Shown here in pieces: positions 53,339-61,941 of a stretch of 64,000 bases of DNA (position 1 is the first letter of the stretch; every line of letters starts with the position of its first letter). Below the pieces are notes generated by a model. That model had not been told where the DNA came from, made no database searches, and saw nothing but the letters and a program-made list of their open reading frames with translations. A program made the translations under genes and the position numbers. The DNA is from MWCO01 sp964488865 (lineage in GTDB: Bacteria > Myxococcota_A > Polyangia > Polyangiales > Polyangiaceae): contig CAZAWR010000031.1 of NCBI GenBank assembly GCA_964488865.1, forward strand, positions 27,681-91,680, read 5' to 3'.

Positions 53339-54154
53339 ATGGAGCGCAAGTGCCGGTACGTGCCCCTGTCCAAGCAGCCGCTGGTGCTGGTTCTGGGCCA
53401 GGTCCGATACAGCCCGATCCGTCAGATGGCGGACTACATCCCCGCAATTCAAGAGGAATTTCGGAGGTACGGGTTCCCGCTGGAGCGCGCCGGCAAGATC
53501 CAGCAGCTCATCTTTGGCCCCGGCGGCGGGGTCCCCGTGCAGGTGATCGAGCAGCAGCGCTGGGAATACCGCACGAAGGACGAAACCTGGAGCGTGATCG
53601 TGATGCAGGACAGCGTTGTCCTGCAGACCACGTCCTATGAAAAGTTCGAGGGCTTTGCAGAAAAGCTCCAGCACGCCCTCCGAACCGTTCTTGCCAAGAC
53701 CGAGCACGACAAGCTTGGCGTCGTCCAGCGCGTTGGTCTCCGGTATGTGGACGTCATCCAACCGCGGCAGGGAGAAGACTTCCGGTTCTATCTCCGGCCC
53801 GGTTTGCACGGCGTGACCGACGACGTCTTCAAGGAGGGAACCCACCGTCTTCATCTCGAAAGCACCGGGAAGACCACCGTGGGAGACCTCGATGGCACGA
53901 TGGTCGTCCGCATCGTTCAGAACGACCGAGGTTTCTCGTTGCCGCCGGACTTGCTCGGAGCGGCGCCGAAGCATGCGCCTCGAGCGAAACCGAATGAGCT
54001 GATCACCCTGGTCGACATGGACCACTACATTGACGGGACCTTCGATCCCAGTGCGGACTGGATTGTGGCGAGGGCCTTTGAGATACACGATCACCTCATC
54101 GAAACCCTTCACGAGCACGTCGTAACCACGGAAGCGATCGAGGTGTGGAGGTGA
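53339..54154 (+). CDS. TIGR04255 family protein
   Basis: A 271-residue protein matching the sporadically distributed TIGR04255 family: PLSKQPLVLVLGQVRYSPIR, VIEQQRWEYRTKDETWSVIV, MQDSVVLQTTSYEKFEGFAE, and GLRYVDVIQPRQGEDFRFYL. Perfect TAAGGAGGA seven bases upstream of the ATG. It is the first gene of a three-gene operon with an HTH protein and an unknown protein. The family is patchily distributed and often on islands; its molecular activity is unknown to me. Confidence 0.75.
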   Translation: MERKCRYVPLSKQPLVLVLGQVRYSPIRQMADYIPAIQEEFRRYGFPLERAGKIQQLIFGPGGGVPVQVIEQQRWEYRTKDETWSVIVMQDSVVLQTTSYEKFEGFAEKLQHALRTVLAKTEHDKLGVVQRVGLRYVDVIQPRQGEDFRFYLRPGLHGVTDDVFKEGTHRLHLESTGKTTVGDLDGTMVVRIVQNDRGFSLPPDLLGAAPKHAPRAKPNELITLVDMDHYIDGTFDPSADWIVARAFEIHDHLIETLHEHVVTTEAIEVWR

Positions 54155-54894
54155 CGTCGTCCATCACCTACGAGGAGTATGAAGCCGCGAGAGGGGCGAG
54201 CGCGATGCTGGCCCGCGAATCCTGCTACGACCGGAGCAGCGATGAGGAAGCATGGATGGCGGTCTTGATGCACGCGGGGTCCGGAAGGTCGGGCGTCGTC
54301 ATGCTCGTTGCAGACTACGGGCCCATCTTGCCGAGCATTGGGTCCAGCTCCTTCGTCGTGGATCGCAGGCCTGCTCGCAAGCGCGCATCGACGCTCGTTC
54401 GACCGCAAGTCTCGACCGAGTTCGTCTCCGTGATCGCGCTGCCCGTCATCGAGCAGATGCATGAGCTGCTCGCGGCGCTTTCCATCAACAAGAGCCAGCT
54501 TGCCCAAGTCCTGCGGGTGACTCGCCCGACGATGTATGACTGGTTCCAGGGCAAAGAGCCCAACTCCTCTAACGCCGACCGCATCCACGCGCTCCTTCGC
54601 ATTCTCGCTCGCGTGTCGGTTTCCGGCGCCGAGCCCATCCATGCCCGATTCGTGCGAAAGCCGATGGAGCTGGATGCGCCATCGATCATCGACCTGCTCT
54701 CGGCTGAGGAGCTCGACGAAGAACGCATCGTGCGACAGCTCGAGCAAGCCCGCACGCTCAAACAGGAAGCGTCGAACAGGAGGACGAGGCGCGAAGACCG
54801 CCTGCGGGCGCTCGGCTTCGAAGACCCGACCGACGACGAACGTCGAGCGCGACTCGCAACGAACCTGGCGTTGAAAGACTGGCCCCGGCGGTAG
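54151..54894 (+). CDS. Helix-turn-helix protein of the TIGR04255 operon
   Basis: A ~247-residue protein, GTG overlapping the previous stop (GTGA). An XRE-like HTH lies at ~108-158 (LSINKSQLAQVLRVTRPTMY, DWFQGKEPNSSNADRIHALL). The C-terminal third is charged coiled helix (RIVRQLEQARTLKQEASNRR). Probably regulates or assembles with its operon partners. Confidence 0.75.
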   Translation: MTSSITYEEYEAARGASAMLARESCYDRSSDEEAWMAVLMHAGSGRSGVVMLVADYGPILPSIGSSSFVVDRRPARKRASTLVRPQVSTEFVSVIALPVIEQMHELLAALSINKSQLAQVLRVTRPTMYDWFQGKEPNSSNADRIHALLRILARVSVSGAEPIHARFVRKPMELDAPSIIDLLSAEELDEERIVRQLEQARTLKQEASNRRTRREDRLRALGFEDPTDDERRARLATNLALKDWPRR

Positions 54895-54897
54895 GTT

Positions 54898-55740
54898 ATG
54901 AAGGAGCAGTTCGACAGCAACGCGATTGCGAAGCTGGGCTGGCGTCAGGGCGCGATCCTTGGCGACAAGCTCGCCGTCAGCGCGCGCCATCACGCTCCCG
55001 CGCGGTCGCCCGCTGAGGACGACGGTTGGCTCATCGTCACGAGCCACGACTGTGACGTCGTCAACTTCAGCATCGACAAGGAGCCGGTCGTCGAAGTTGT
55101 GCGTGCGAGCATCACGCACGGGAAGAAAGCCGACAAGCAGCTGTCGTCAGGTAGAAACCCGCGAACGATGCAAATCGTCATTGTGGACAGCGACGAGCCG
55201 ATCGTGCTCTCACTCTCGGTACACGATAGGTGGTTCATCCCTCGGGAATTGCTGCGGCAGGAAGCTCCCGCCCGCTACCTCCCCGACAAGGAGCGCCGGC
55301 TGGTCGCGGAGTGGCTTGCGAAGCGATACATCCGTGCGGCTTTCCCGACGGCCTTCGACCTTCGGTGGCGCTCCAAGCTGAAGGACTGGCAGAAGCTCCT
55401 CAAGAACCACAGCGAGTGGATTCAGGGCATCTACCTTCGCTTGTCGACGCTCGACGAGCTACCGGAAGAGAAGCCGTACCAATGCCACCTGCTCGTCGCC
55501 GTCCCCTACGAAAAGTGCGGTGGTGCAGCCTGGCCCAAGAAGCGAGAAGAGCTCGAGCAGACCATCCACAGATTCTGGGACCAGTTCAGGCCCGGGATTG
55601 AGTGCGCCGGCGTCGAGCCGCTCGGAACGGATGACATCTCGCTTGCTGACATCGAGCCGTACCAGCGGTTTGATGCGGATTGGATCAGCTTCGACGACGA
55701 GACGCCGGTCACGCCGGCCCACGCCGACATGACCTCCTGA
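54898..55740 (+). CDS. Unrecognised protein of the TIGR04255 operon
   Basis: A 280-residue protein four bases after the HTH gene. The conserved-looking core is GWLIVTSHDCDVVNFSIDKE followed by PVVEVVRASI, with potential metal or nucleophile residues His, Asp, Cys. It ends with DADWISFDDETPV. No known family. Tight spacing says the three genes form one functional unit. Confidence 0.6.
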   Translation: MKEQFDSNAIAKLGWRQGAILGDKLAVSARHHAPARSPAEDDGWLIVTSHDCDVVNFSIDKEPVVEVVRASITHGKKADKQLSSGRNPRTMQIVIVDSDEPIVLSLSVHDRWFIPRELLRQEAPARYLPDKERRLVAEWLAKRYIRAAFPTAFDLRWRSKLKDWQKLLKNHSEWIQGIYLRLSTLDELPEEKPYQCHLLVAVPYEKCGGAAWPKKREELEQTIHRFWDQFRPGIECAGVEPLGTDDISLADIEPYQRFDADWISFDDETPVTPAHADMTS

Positions 55741-55784
55741 GCAGGCGGCGATGTCCGACGTTCCCGAGACGAGTGGGGGAGACG

Positions 55785-56072
55785 ATGGTGAAGCGCAAGG
55801 GCGCCGCTCGTGGCAGAGACGAACAACGATGGGAGCGCGAGCGACGCGACGAGCAGGCCTTCCTCTTCGCCCCGGACGAGCGCTGCCTCGGGAGGGTGGA
55901 ACGCGACGAGTGGGACATCGCCATCTCGATGGCGGGTGGCAACGTCGTCGAGGCCGCGAGGCAGGTTGGCATCGAGGTCCCTCGAGGAACTCGCGCACTG
56001 TGGGGACGCTCACAAGAAGCGGCGATCGGCGCGTTCCGATGCTGGCTGCGGCGCAAGGCGCGAAAGCGCTGA
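55785..56072 (+). CDS. Small basic protein, unassigned
   Basis: A 95-residue protein with GGGGAG before the ATG. A basic N-terminus and ISMAGGNVVEAARQVGIEVP, which could be a short HTH-like helix pair. Follows the three-gene operon by 44 nt and may belong to it. Confidence 0.5.
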   Translation: MVKRKGAARGRDEQRWERERRDEQAFLFAPDERCLGRVERDEWDIAISMAGGNVVEAARQVGIEVPRGTRALWGRSQEAAIGAFRCWLRRKARKR

Positions 56073-56101
56073 ACGCGGATCCGCGACGATGCGTCGGGAG
56101 T

Positions 56102-56165
56102 CGGCTGAAACCGCCGGGTAGCTGAGTGAGCCTCAGCGCCCGTGTTGTCCGTCGCCCTCTGTACC
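56102..56165 (+). mobile_element. Relic of the tRNA-like/transposase element
   Basis: CGGCTGAAACCGCCGGGT is identical to the anticodon arm of the tRNA-like gene. A T-arm-like hairpin follows (GCTGA/TCAGC, loop GTGAGCC), then sequence encoding PVLSVALCT, matching PVLSLAFRT of the transposase N-terminus. The part in between is deleted. Confidence 0.55.
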
Positions 56166-56269
56166 GATGATCTCGTGGTGACGGGGCACGTAGTTGCTGC
56201 AGCGATCCATCGCTCGCCGCGAACGTTCCCCCATGCACCCTCCGCGCGGTAAGCTCCCTCAAGCCGAAC

Positions 56270-56881
56270 ATGGCCTCGGAAACCCTTCCGCCGCTCGAGC
56301 CGGGGCGAGTCTACCGGACTGGCGAGCTACGACGCTGGAGCGCCAATCCGGCGCGGCTGGTTCAACGCCTCGTCCGTGAAGGCCGTCTTCGAAGAGCTGC
56401 ACGCGGGCTCTACTACGTCCCCGAGGAAAGCAGGTTCGGCAAGGTTCCCGCAAGCGACGAGGCGCTCCTTCAAGCGTTCCTCGGTGGCGAGCGATTCGTC
56501 ATCACCGGCCCGCCGCGCTGGAACGCCCTGGGCCTGGGTACGACCGCGATTTTTTCGGCGACGCTCGCGTACAACGCCAAGCGATCGGGTGCGTTCACCC
56601 TTGATGGACGGCCGTTCATTCTTCGGCGAGAGCCCATCCCTGACGAGCTCACGGCGGAGTGGTTCGTAGTCGACCTCCTCCAGCACCACGACATGGCCGG
56701 CGCATCCCTTTCCGAACTGGAACAGCGCCTCACGGAGACCCTCCGGTCGGGTCGGTGGAAGCCGGGTCGCCTCCACGAAATGGCGGCCTTGTTTGGCAAC
56801 AAGACGACGAAGGCACTCGTGGAGAGGTGCATCCGAGCGGCGAGGCTGATGCAGGGTGGTGAGGAACCTCTCGGCAGGTGA
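56270..56881 (+). CDS. AbiEi-like antitoxin / DUF6088-type protein
   Basis: A 203-residue protein. Winged-helix N-terminus (RVYRTGELRRWSANPARLVQ, RLVREGRLRRAARGLYYVPE), then ALLQAFLGGERFVITGPPRW NALGLG, the pattern of type IV abortive-infection antitoxins and related regulators. The usual AbiEii nucleotidyltransferase toxin gene is missing: downstream is a minus-strand phosphoesterase. It is therefore an orphan, or acts as a stand-alone regulator. Confidence 0.7.
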   Translation: MASETLPPLEPGRVYRTGELRRWSANPARLVQRLVREGRLRRAARGLYYVPEESRFGKVPASDEALLQAFLGGERFVITGPPRWNALGLGTTAIFSATLAYNAKRSGAFTLDGRPFILRREPIPDELTAEWFVVDLLQHHDMAGASLSELEQRLTETLRSGRWKPGRLHEMAALFGNKTTKALVERCIRAARLMQGGEEPLGR

Positions 56882-56914
56882 CGAACATGTAGGCGCCGCT
56901 GATGAGTCCCCTGG

Positions 56915-57688
56915 TCAGCGGGCGGCCTCCGGCCACTCCCCGAGGAGCCGCCAACCAGCTTCCCCCGTAGGAATCTCGAACGCCACGAGATTGCCCGGGC
57001 GCGCCACCTTGTTCAACCCGATGCATCGCACCCCCGCGATCTCGGCCTCGAGGCGCGCGTGGTGGTGTCCGAAGAAGCAGACGCGAGGCTGGGTCTTGGC
57101 AACCAGCTCATCCAGCCCCGCAGCTTCGCTCACGAACCCCGCGCCGCGACGGTGGCGATCGAACCGCACGCCCTTCGGCGCGTCGTGCACGAGCAGGATG
57201 TCGATCCCCTCCCGCGCGCTCAGCGCTGCGATCTCGTCTCGCGTGTAGTGGCGCTTCGCGTAGCCTTGCAGCGTGCGAGACGGGCGCTCGAAGTCCGATG
57301 GGCCGTAGCATCCGCCGAGCCCGGCAACGCGGAGGACCTCGCCGCCTGCGGCAAGGTCGGCGACCTCCCCGTTCCGGAGGTAGCGCAATCCAGGCAGTGC
57401 CTCGCCGTCTGGACGGCTGTCGAGCCAAACGAAGTCCTCGTGATTCCCTTTGACGAAAACGGTGGGGCGCGGAACCGCGCGTCGCTCCGCATGCCACCTC
57501 GGGAAGTCGCCGGCGCCGTCGTGACGTCGGGTGGCTCGGTCGATGCGGCTCGGGTCGGGCCAGATGCCGAAGTCGCCGACGTGGAGCACCCAGTCGAAGG
57601 TGAGCCCGAGCGAACTCTCGAAGGCGATGACGCCCTCGTATAGGAGATCGATCGCTCCGTGGATGTCGCCGGCCGCGCAGAGAATCAT
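56915..57688 (-). CDS. Calcineurin-like metallophosphoesterase
   Basis: A 257-residue protein with all metallophosphoesterase motifs in order: GDIHG (~7-11), GDFG (~38), GNHED (~82), VHDAP (~170) and GHHHA (~210). It should hydrolyse a phosphomonoester, phosphodiester or signalling nucleotide with two bound metals. A perfect palindrome lies 14 nt before its start codon. It sits among defence-like and recombination genes; the substrate is unknown. Confidence 0.85.
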   Translation of the reverse strand: MILCAAGDIHGAIDLLYEGVIAFESSLGLTFDWVLHVGDFGIWPDPSRIDRATRRHDGAGDFPRWHAERRAVPRPTVFVKGNHEDFVWLDSRPDGEALPGLRYLRNGEVADLAAGGEVLRVAGLGGCYGPSDFERPSRTLQGYAKRHYTRDEIAALSAREGIDILLVHDAPKGVRFDRHRRGAGFVSEAAGLDELVAKTQPRVCFFGHHHARLEAEIAGVRCIGLNKVARPGNLVAFEIPTGEAGWRLLGEWPEAAR

Positions 57689-57701
57689 GCGGCCTCCCAG
57701 C

Positions 57702-57720
57702 TGTTGCAGATTCTGCAACA
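57702..57720. promoter_or_regulatory. Perfect 19-base palindrome, probable operator
   Basis: TGTTGCAGATTCTGCAACA: two 9-bp arms around one T, directly upstream of the phosphoesterase start. The size and symmetry fit a dimeric HTH repressor site. Confidence 0.6.
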
Positions 57721-57875
57721 ACTCGATCCCTTCGCCTCGATGCTAGCGAACGGCGCCCGAGCCTCGGTGTGGGCATCGACTGCATTCATGGCGCCCGAAC
57801 ATAGCTCACGCCCTGCGGTGCGCCACGTTCTCTTCTTGTCTTCAGAGCCGGAAGGAGCCGTCATGCCCCTCCAAT

Positions 57876-57900
57876 CGCGCGGGCCGTTTTTGACCGCGCG
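57876..57900 (+). promoter_or_regulatory. Leader hairpin before the DUF2924 gene
   Basis: CGCGCGG (57876-57882) and CCGCGCG (57894-57900) form a 7-bp stem, 14 nt before the start of the DUF2924-like gene. It may modulate translation of the recombinase cassette. Confidence 0.4.
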
Positions 57901-57914
57901 AGAACAGGAGCGTG

Positions 57915-58424
57915 ATGTCGAAAGAACCGCAATCACCTGGATCCGGCTTGGTCTTGGATGCCGGCGATCTGGACGCGCAGATGGATGCGCTCGACGCAAT
58001 GCCTCTGACCTCGTTGCAGGCCACATTCCGAGAGGTCTTCGGGTTCCCGGACCGGACCCACAGCCGACCTCATCTGGTCAAGCGGCTCCGATGGCGACTG
58101 CAGGAGCTCGCAGAAGGTGGGCTGTCGGAGGCCGCGCTGCGCAAGATTGATGAGCTCGGAGATTGGGTCCCCGACGCCTGGAGGAATCGCCCGGCGCCTC
58201 CACCTCCCGCTGTCGAGGCGGTCGAGCGAGACCCGCGATTGCCGCCTCCGGGGACCACGCTTCGCCGGAAGCACCACAACGTGATCCATGAGGTATTGGT
58301 GTGCGAGGACGGATTCCTGTACGCCGGCGAGCAGTTCAAGAGTCTCAGCGCGGTCGCGAACCGAATCTCCGGTACCATGTGGAGCGGCTTTGCCTTTTTT
58401 CGGGCTGGCCGGACTGCCGCGTAA
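57915..58424 (+). CDS. DUF2924 family protein
   Basis: A 169-residue protein matching DUF2924: MPLTSLQATFREVFGFPDRT, HLVKRLRWRLQELAEGGLSE, then GTTLRRKHHNVIHEVLVCED, GFLYAGEQFKSLSAVANRIS GT-WSG. This family regularly precedes large serine recombinases and is thought to assist them or bind DNA. GGAG upstream. The recombinase ATG follows 15 nt later. Confidence 0.85.
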   Translation: MSKEPQSPGSGLVLDAGDLDAQMDALDAMPLTSLQATFREVFGFPDRTHSRPHLVKRLRWRLQELAEGGLSEAALRKIDELGDWVPDAWRNRPAPPPPAVEAVERDPRLPPPGTTLRRKHHNVIHEVLVCEDGFLYAGEQFKSLSAVANRISGTMWSGFAFFRAGRTAA

Positions 58425-58439
58425 AAAGAGGGCAATGCG

Positions 58440-59993
58440 ATGAGCCCTCGCACACGTCGTGGAACGGTCGAGAGCGCACCGAAGCGCTGCGCCGTGTACA
58501 CGCGAAAGTCCACGACCGCCGGTCTGGAGAAGGACTTCAACAGCCTCGACGCGCAACGTGAAGCGTGCGCAGCCTACATTCAGAGACACGAACGATGGGT
58601 GCTGCTCGAGGAGCGATACGACGATGGCGGATTCACCGGGGCGAACACCGACCGCCCGGCATTTCAGCGGCTCCTCGCGGATGTCGATGCGGACAAGGTC
58701 GATGTCGTCGTTGTCTACAAGGTTGATCGGCTCTCGCGGTCTCTTCTCGACTTCGCCAAGGTCGTCGAGCGACTGAACTCCGGTGGCGCGTCGTTCGTGT
58801 CCGTCACGCAGAACTTCTCCACAGCCGATGCGATGGGCAGGCTCACACTCAACATGTTGATGAGCTTCGCGGAGTTCGAACGCGAGATGATCGCGGAGCG
58901 AACACGCGACAAGATTGCCGCCTCCCGCAGGAAGGGGAAGTGGACCGGCGGCGTCACTCCGCTCGGATACGCGCTCAAAGACAAGCGCCTGGAGGTGAAT
59001 GACGTTGAGGCGATCACGGTCCGAGAGGCGTTCGCGCTATTCATCCAATTGCGCCAACGTGCGATGGTTGCCCGCACGCTCAACGAGCGCGGCATGCTGC
59101 CTCGCGCTGCCAAGCGTCGCGGTGAACGGCCGATCGCGTGGACCAAGGACTCGATCGTGCGACTGCTGCGCAATCCGGTCTACGCTGGCATGTTGAATTC
59201 CGGCGATGAGCTCTACCCTGGGGAGGACACCGCGCTTGTCGACAAGGAAATGTTCGCGCTGGTGCAACGGATGCTCGATGGGCGCATGCCAAGCATGCGC
59301 TTCGCCGGGGTCAACTTCGAGTACGTTCTCCGGGGCCTGCTTCGGTGCAGCATCTGCGGCGAGCTCATGACACCGTCGTCCAGTTCGAGGCACCGCGCCA
59401 ACTACCGCTACTATCGCTGCACGACGCGCGACAGAAGCGGTATCGGGGCCTGCCCGGCACGGCACGTTCCGGCGCCGGCGATCGAGCGTTTCGTCGCCGA
59501 TCGCCTCTCCGAGGTTCGGCTCGATCAGATCTTCGGGCCGGCCGTGTTGAGTGCAGTTCAGAAAAGGTTGCAGGAGCACCGCGCACGGCTCGAGACGTTG
59601 CGAACCCAGCTTCCGGCGAAGGTTGGACTACATTCCGCAACCACATCGCGACTGGTCGAGGAACTCACGCGACTGAACGGTAGGGCGCGCGACATCGCCG
59701 AGGCGAGCCTCCAGGCGGAATCGGAGAAGCTCGCGCTTGCGGAACGGCAGCTTGCGGAGGTCATGCGAAACGCAGCCGCCCTTGACGGAGTCCCTCAGTC
59801 TCCCGACGCGTATCGCAGCATTCTCGGCGACTTCGGAGTGCTCTGGAGAGCCATGAGCGTTACCGCACGGGGGCGTTTGCTCCGCGCCCTCCTGGACCAC
59901 GTGGATGTGAACGAACGCACGGGCCAGGTCGATGTGTACCTGTTCGAGCTCGACTGGCGGAACAGCGACGGGAGCGGCGAGGGGAGTTCATGA
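58440..59993 (+). CDS. Large serine recombinase
   Basis: A 517-residue protein. Catalytic domain (~15-160) with Ser24 in AVYTRKSTT, the arginine motif VYKVDRLSRSLLDF, and AEFEREMIAERTRDKIAASR. Then the recombinase domain (WTKDSIVRLLRNPVYAGML), zinc ribbon (LLRCSICGELMTP ... YYRCTT ... CPARHV) and a C-terminal coiled coil (~370-450). All features of an active integrase/excisionase are present. It is a good candidate to have moved the segment bounded by direct repeats A and B. Confidence 0.9.
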   Translation: MSPRTRRGTVESAPKRCAVYTRKSTTAGLEKDFNSLDAQREACAAYIQRHERWVLLEERYDDGGFTGANTDRPAFQRLLADVDADKVDVVVVYKVDRLSRSLLDFAKVVERLNSGGASFVSVTQNFSTADAMGRLTLNMLMSFAEFEREMIAERTRDKIAASRRKGKWTGGVTPLGYALKDKRLEVNDVEAITVREAFALFIQLRQRAMVARTLNERGMLPRAAKRRGERPIAWTKDSIVRLLRNPVYAGMLNSGDELYPGEDTALVDKEMFALVQRMLDGRMPSMRFAGVNFEYVLRGLLRCSICGELMTPSSSSRHRANYRYYRCTTRDRSGIGACPARHVPAPAIERFVADRLSEVRLDQIFGPAVLSAVQKRLQEHRARLETLRTQLPAKVGLHSATTSRLVEELTRLNGRARDIAEASLQAESEKLALAERQLAEVMRNAAALDGVPQSPDAYRSILGDFGVLWRAMSVTARGRLLRALLDHVDVNERTGQVDVYLFELDWRNSDGSGEGSS

Positions 59994-60391
59994 CCCATCC
60001 GCAAGCGGGCCTGCGCTGCAGAGTCATCACCGGGACTCTTCAGCGAGTGCGGCCGGAAGAGAAGACCTTCAATCCCGAGGTGCCAGCGCCACGAAGACCT
60101 GCGCGAGTCGCTCGAATGCTCGCCCTCGCACACCGCATTCAGGATTCGCTCGACGCCGGCCGGGAACGGGACCGCGCGGCGGTGGCTCGCAAGCTCAGGG
60201 TGACGCGGGCCCGGATAACGCAGTTGCTTGACATCCTCCTCCTCGCCCCTGACCTACAAGAACTCGTTCTGCACATGGAGGCTGTCGACGGCGCCGAGCC
60301 GACCACCGAACGCGCGTTGCGAATCATCGCACGGGAATCCCGCTGGGCCCGGCAGCGCGCCGCTTGGGCCTGGATGGTCGAGGAGGAATGA
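59990..60391 (+). CDS. Small HTH protein of the recombinase cassette
   Basis: A 133-residue protein, ATG overlapping the recombinase stop (ATGA). Residues ~40-95 (ARMLALAHRIQDSLDAGRER, DRAAVARKLRVTRARITQLL) form a ParB/KorB-like HTH. Likely a directionality or regulatory partner of the serine recombinase (inference from coupling). Confidence 0.75.
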   Translation: MTHPQAGLRCRVITGTLQRVRPEEKTFNPEVPAPRRPARVARMLALAHRIQDSLDAGRERDRAAVARKLRVTRARITQLLDILLLAPDLQELVLHMEAVDGAEPTTERALRIIARESRWARQRAAWAWMVEEE

Positions 60392-60400
60392 CCGAACCGC

Positions 60401-61162
60401 CTACTCCCTCTCTCGGTCGTTGCCGCCGACTGTCCCCTCTGCATCAGGCCACCACGGTTCTCCGGATTCGATGGCGTGGGCAACGCGTTGCGCGGCGTGG
60501 CGCTTGCGCGCCTTCACAGACACCAGCGCGGCCAGGTCGAGTCGGTACACGTTCGCGTCCTCACGTCCCGCGATGCCGGGAAGATGGAGCACGTCGCCGG
60601 GGACGAGGTCACGCGCGACAAGCGCGAAGCCGAGCGTGTCGAGAAACCAAGGCGGGAGCAGAGCTGCCGTGTACACAGCAGCCAGCCCGCGCTGCCGGGC
60701 GCGGCGTAGCGCCTCGTTGGTGAGCCGTGTACCAAGTCCCCGCAGACGCCAGGTCCGCATGACGAACACTCCGCGGAGCACGCCCAGGTTTCCGTGGCAT
60801 TCCAGGTACGCCGCTGCGATTGGCCCCATGCGCCTGGCATCGACGACGAGGCAGGAGCTGTCCCTGGCTTGCTCGATATCTGCAAGCGTCGGCCCGGTTC
60901 CCCGGAGGAGCCTGACGACGGTCGGCAGTTCGTGGGGCTTCGCATCCCGGACCCGCGAGAGTGGGGGCCTGTCCGGGCTCGTGGTCGCGATCGTGGGCGC
61001 GTTCGGCGTGCGGGGTGGGGAACGGCTCGGTCGAGGTGTCGGCGCCCCCTCTGGGCCCGCGGAGACGCCAACGGCGGCCAGCACTGCGTCGGCAAGAATG
61101 GCAGTGACTTCCGCCCTTCGACGTTCGAGCTCAAGGCGGTGTGGAGGAGAGGAATTGCTCAT
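60401..61162 (-). CDS. GNAT-family acetyltransferase
   Basis: A 253-residue protein. The acetyl-CoA-binding signature is LRGLGTRLTNEALRRARQRG, preceded by GPIAAAYLECHGNLGVLRGV. The N-terminal ~70 residues are Pro/Arg-rich and disordered-looking, so a later start is possible. It converges with the recombinase operon. Substrate unknown. Confidence 0.75.
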   Translation of the reverse strand: MSNSSPPHRLELERRRAEVTAILADAVLAAVGVSAGPEGAPTPRPSRSPPRTPNAPTIATTSPDRPPLSRVRDAKPHELPTVVRLLRGTGPTLADIEQARDSSCLVVDARRMGPIAAAYLECHGNLGVLRGVFVMRTWRLRGLGTRLTNEALRRARQRGLAAVYTAALLPPWFLDTLGFALVARDLVPGDVLHLPGIAGREDANVYRLDLAALVSVKARKRHAAQRVAHAIESGEPWWPDAEGTVGGNDRERE

Positions 61163-61295
61163 CGGAGCGACACGTCGCTCTTCGCGGCGGAACAGTCCAG
61201 CGCCTTCGCCCGATTCGCCACCTACTTCCGCCGCGCAGTCGCGATCGGCTTCGCGGCGCAAGAAGCCCCCCCCCACCGCCTCCCTTGTTCGATCC

Positions 61296-61836
61296 TCGGC
61301 GGCCGAGTACCTGACCTTCGTCGCTTCCAGCGGCGAAGGCGGTGTCGAAGCAGTGTACGCCGACGAGAACGTGTGGCTCAGCCAGAAGATGATGGCCCGG
61401 CTCTACGGCGTGGAGATCCCGACCATCAACTACCACTTGAAAAAGGTCTTCGAGGACAGCGAGCTCGAGGAGGACTCAGTTATTAGAAGTTTTCGAATAA
61501 CTGCCGCCGACAGCAAGACCTACGACACGAAGCACTACAACCTCTCGGCCATCATCGCCGTCGGGTACAAGGTCAACTCCGAGAGGGCCGTGCAGTTCCG
61601 CAAGTGGGCCACGCGCGTCGTCGAGGAGTTCACCGTCAAGGGCTTCGCGATGGACGACGAACGCCTCAAGCGTGGCGGCTCCGTCCTGAGCGATCGCTAC
61701 TTTGAGGAGCAACTCCAGCGCGTCCGCGAGATCCGGCTGTCGGAGCGCAAGTTCTACCAGAAGATCACCGACATCTACGCCACGTCCGTCGATTACGACA
61801 TGACCGCGCAGGCTACCAAGCGCTTCCCTTGCAGGA
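61296..61836 (+). pseudogene. RhuM-family gene, truncated
   Basis: The frame reads AEYLTFVASSGEGGVEAVYA, ENVWLSQKMMARLYGVE, HLKKVFEDSELEEDSVIRSF, HYNLSAIIAVGYKVNSERAV and QFRKWATRVVEEFTVKGFAM, all characteristic of the RhuM virulence-related family. After DMTAQATKRF at ~61826 similarity stops and the frame runs into unrelated residues; no ATG is found at the beginning. So both ends are missing. Confidence 0.75.
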
Positions 61837-61941
61837 GTTGCCCGCCCATGGACCGACGCCAGGGGCGCCGGACGAAACAAACGACCGCCGTTGAGTCCTG
61901 TATGATCGCAAGAAGTTCGCCCCGGCGATTCCGAGGATGAC

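Noticed and set aside
56074..56147. Second complete tRNA-like cloverleaf
   Set aside because: Acceptor arms pair at six of seven positions only with wobbles, there is no CCA, and the 3' arm is transposase-derived code; only the anticodon and T arms are homologous to the first copy.
60228..61940. 570-residue plus-strand frame
   Set aside because: Only the last third is real (RhuM-like); the first part is antisense to the GNAT gene.
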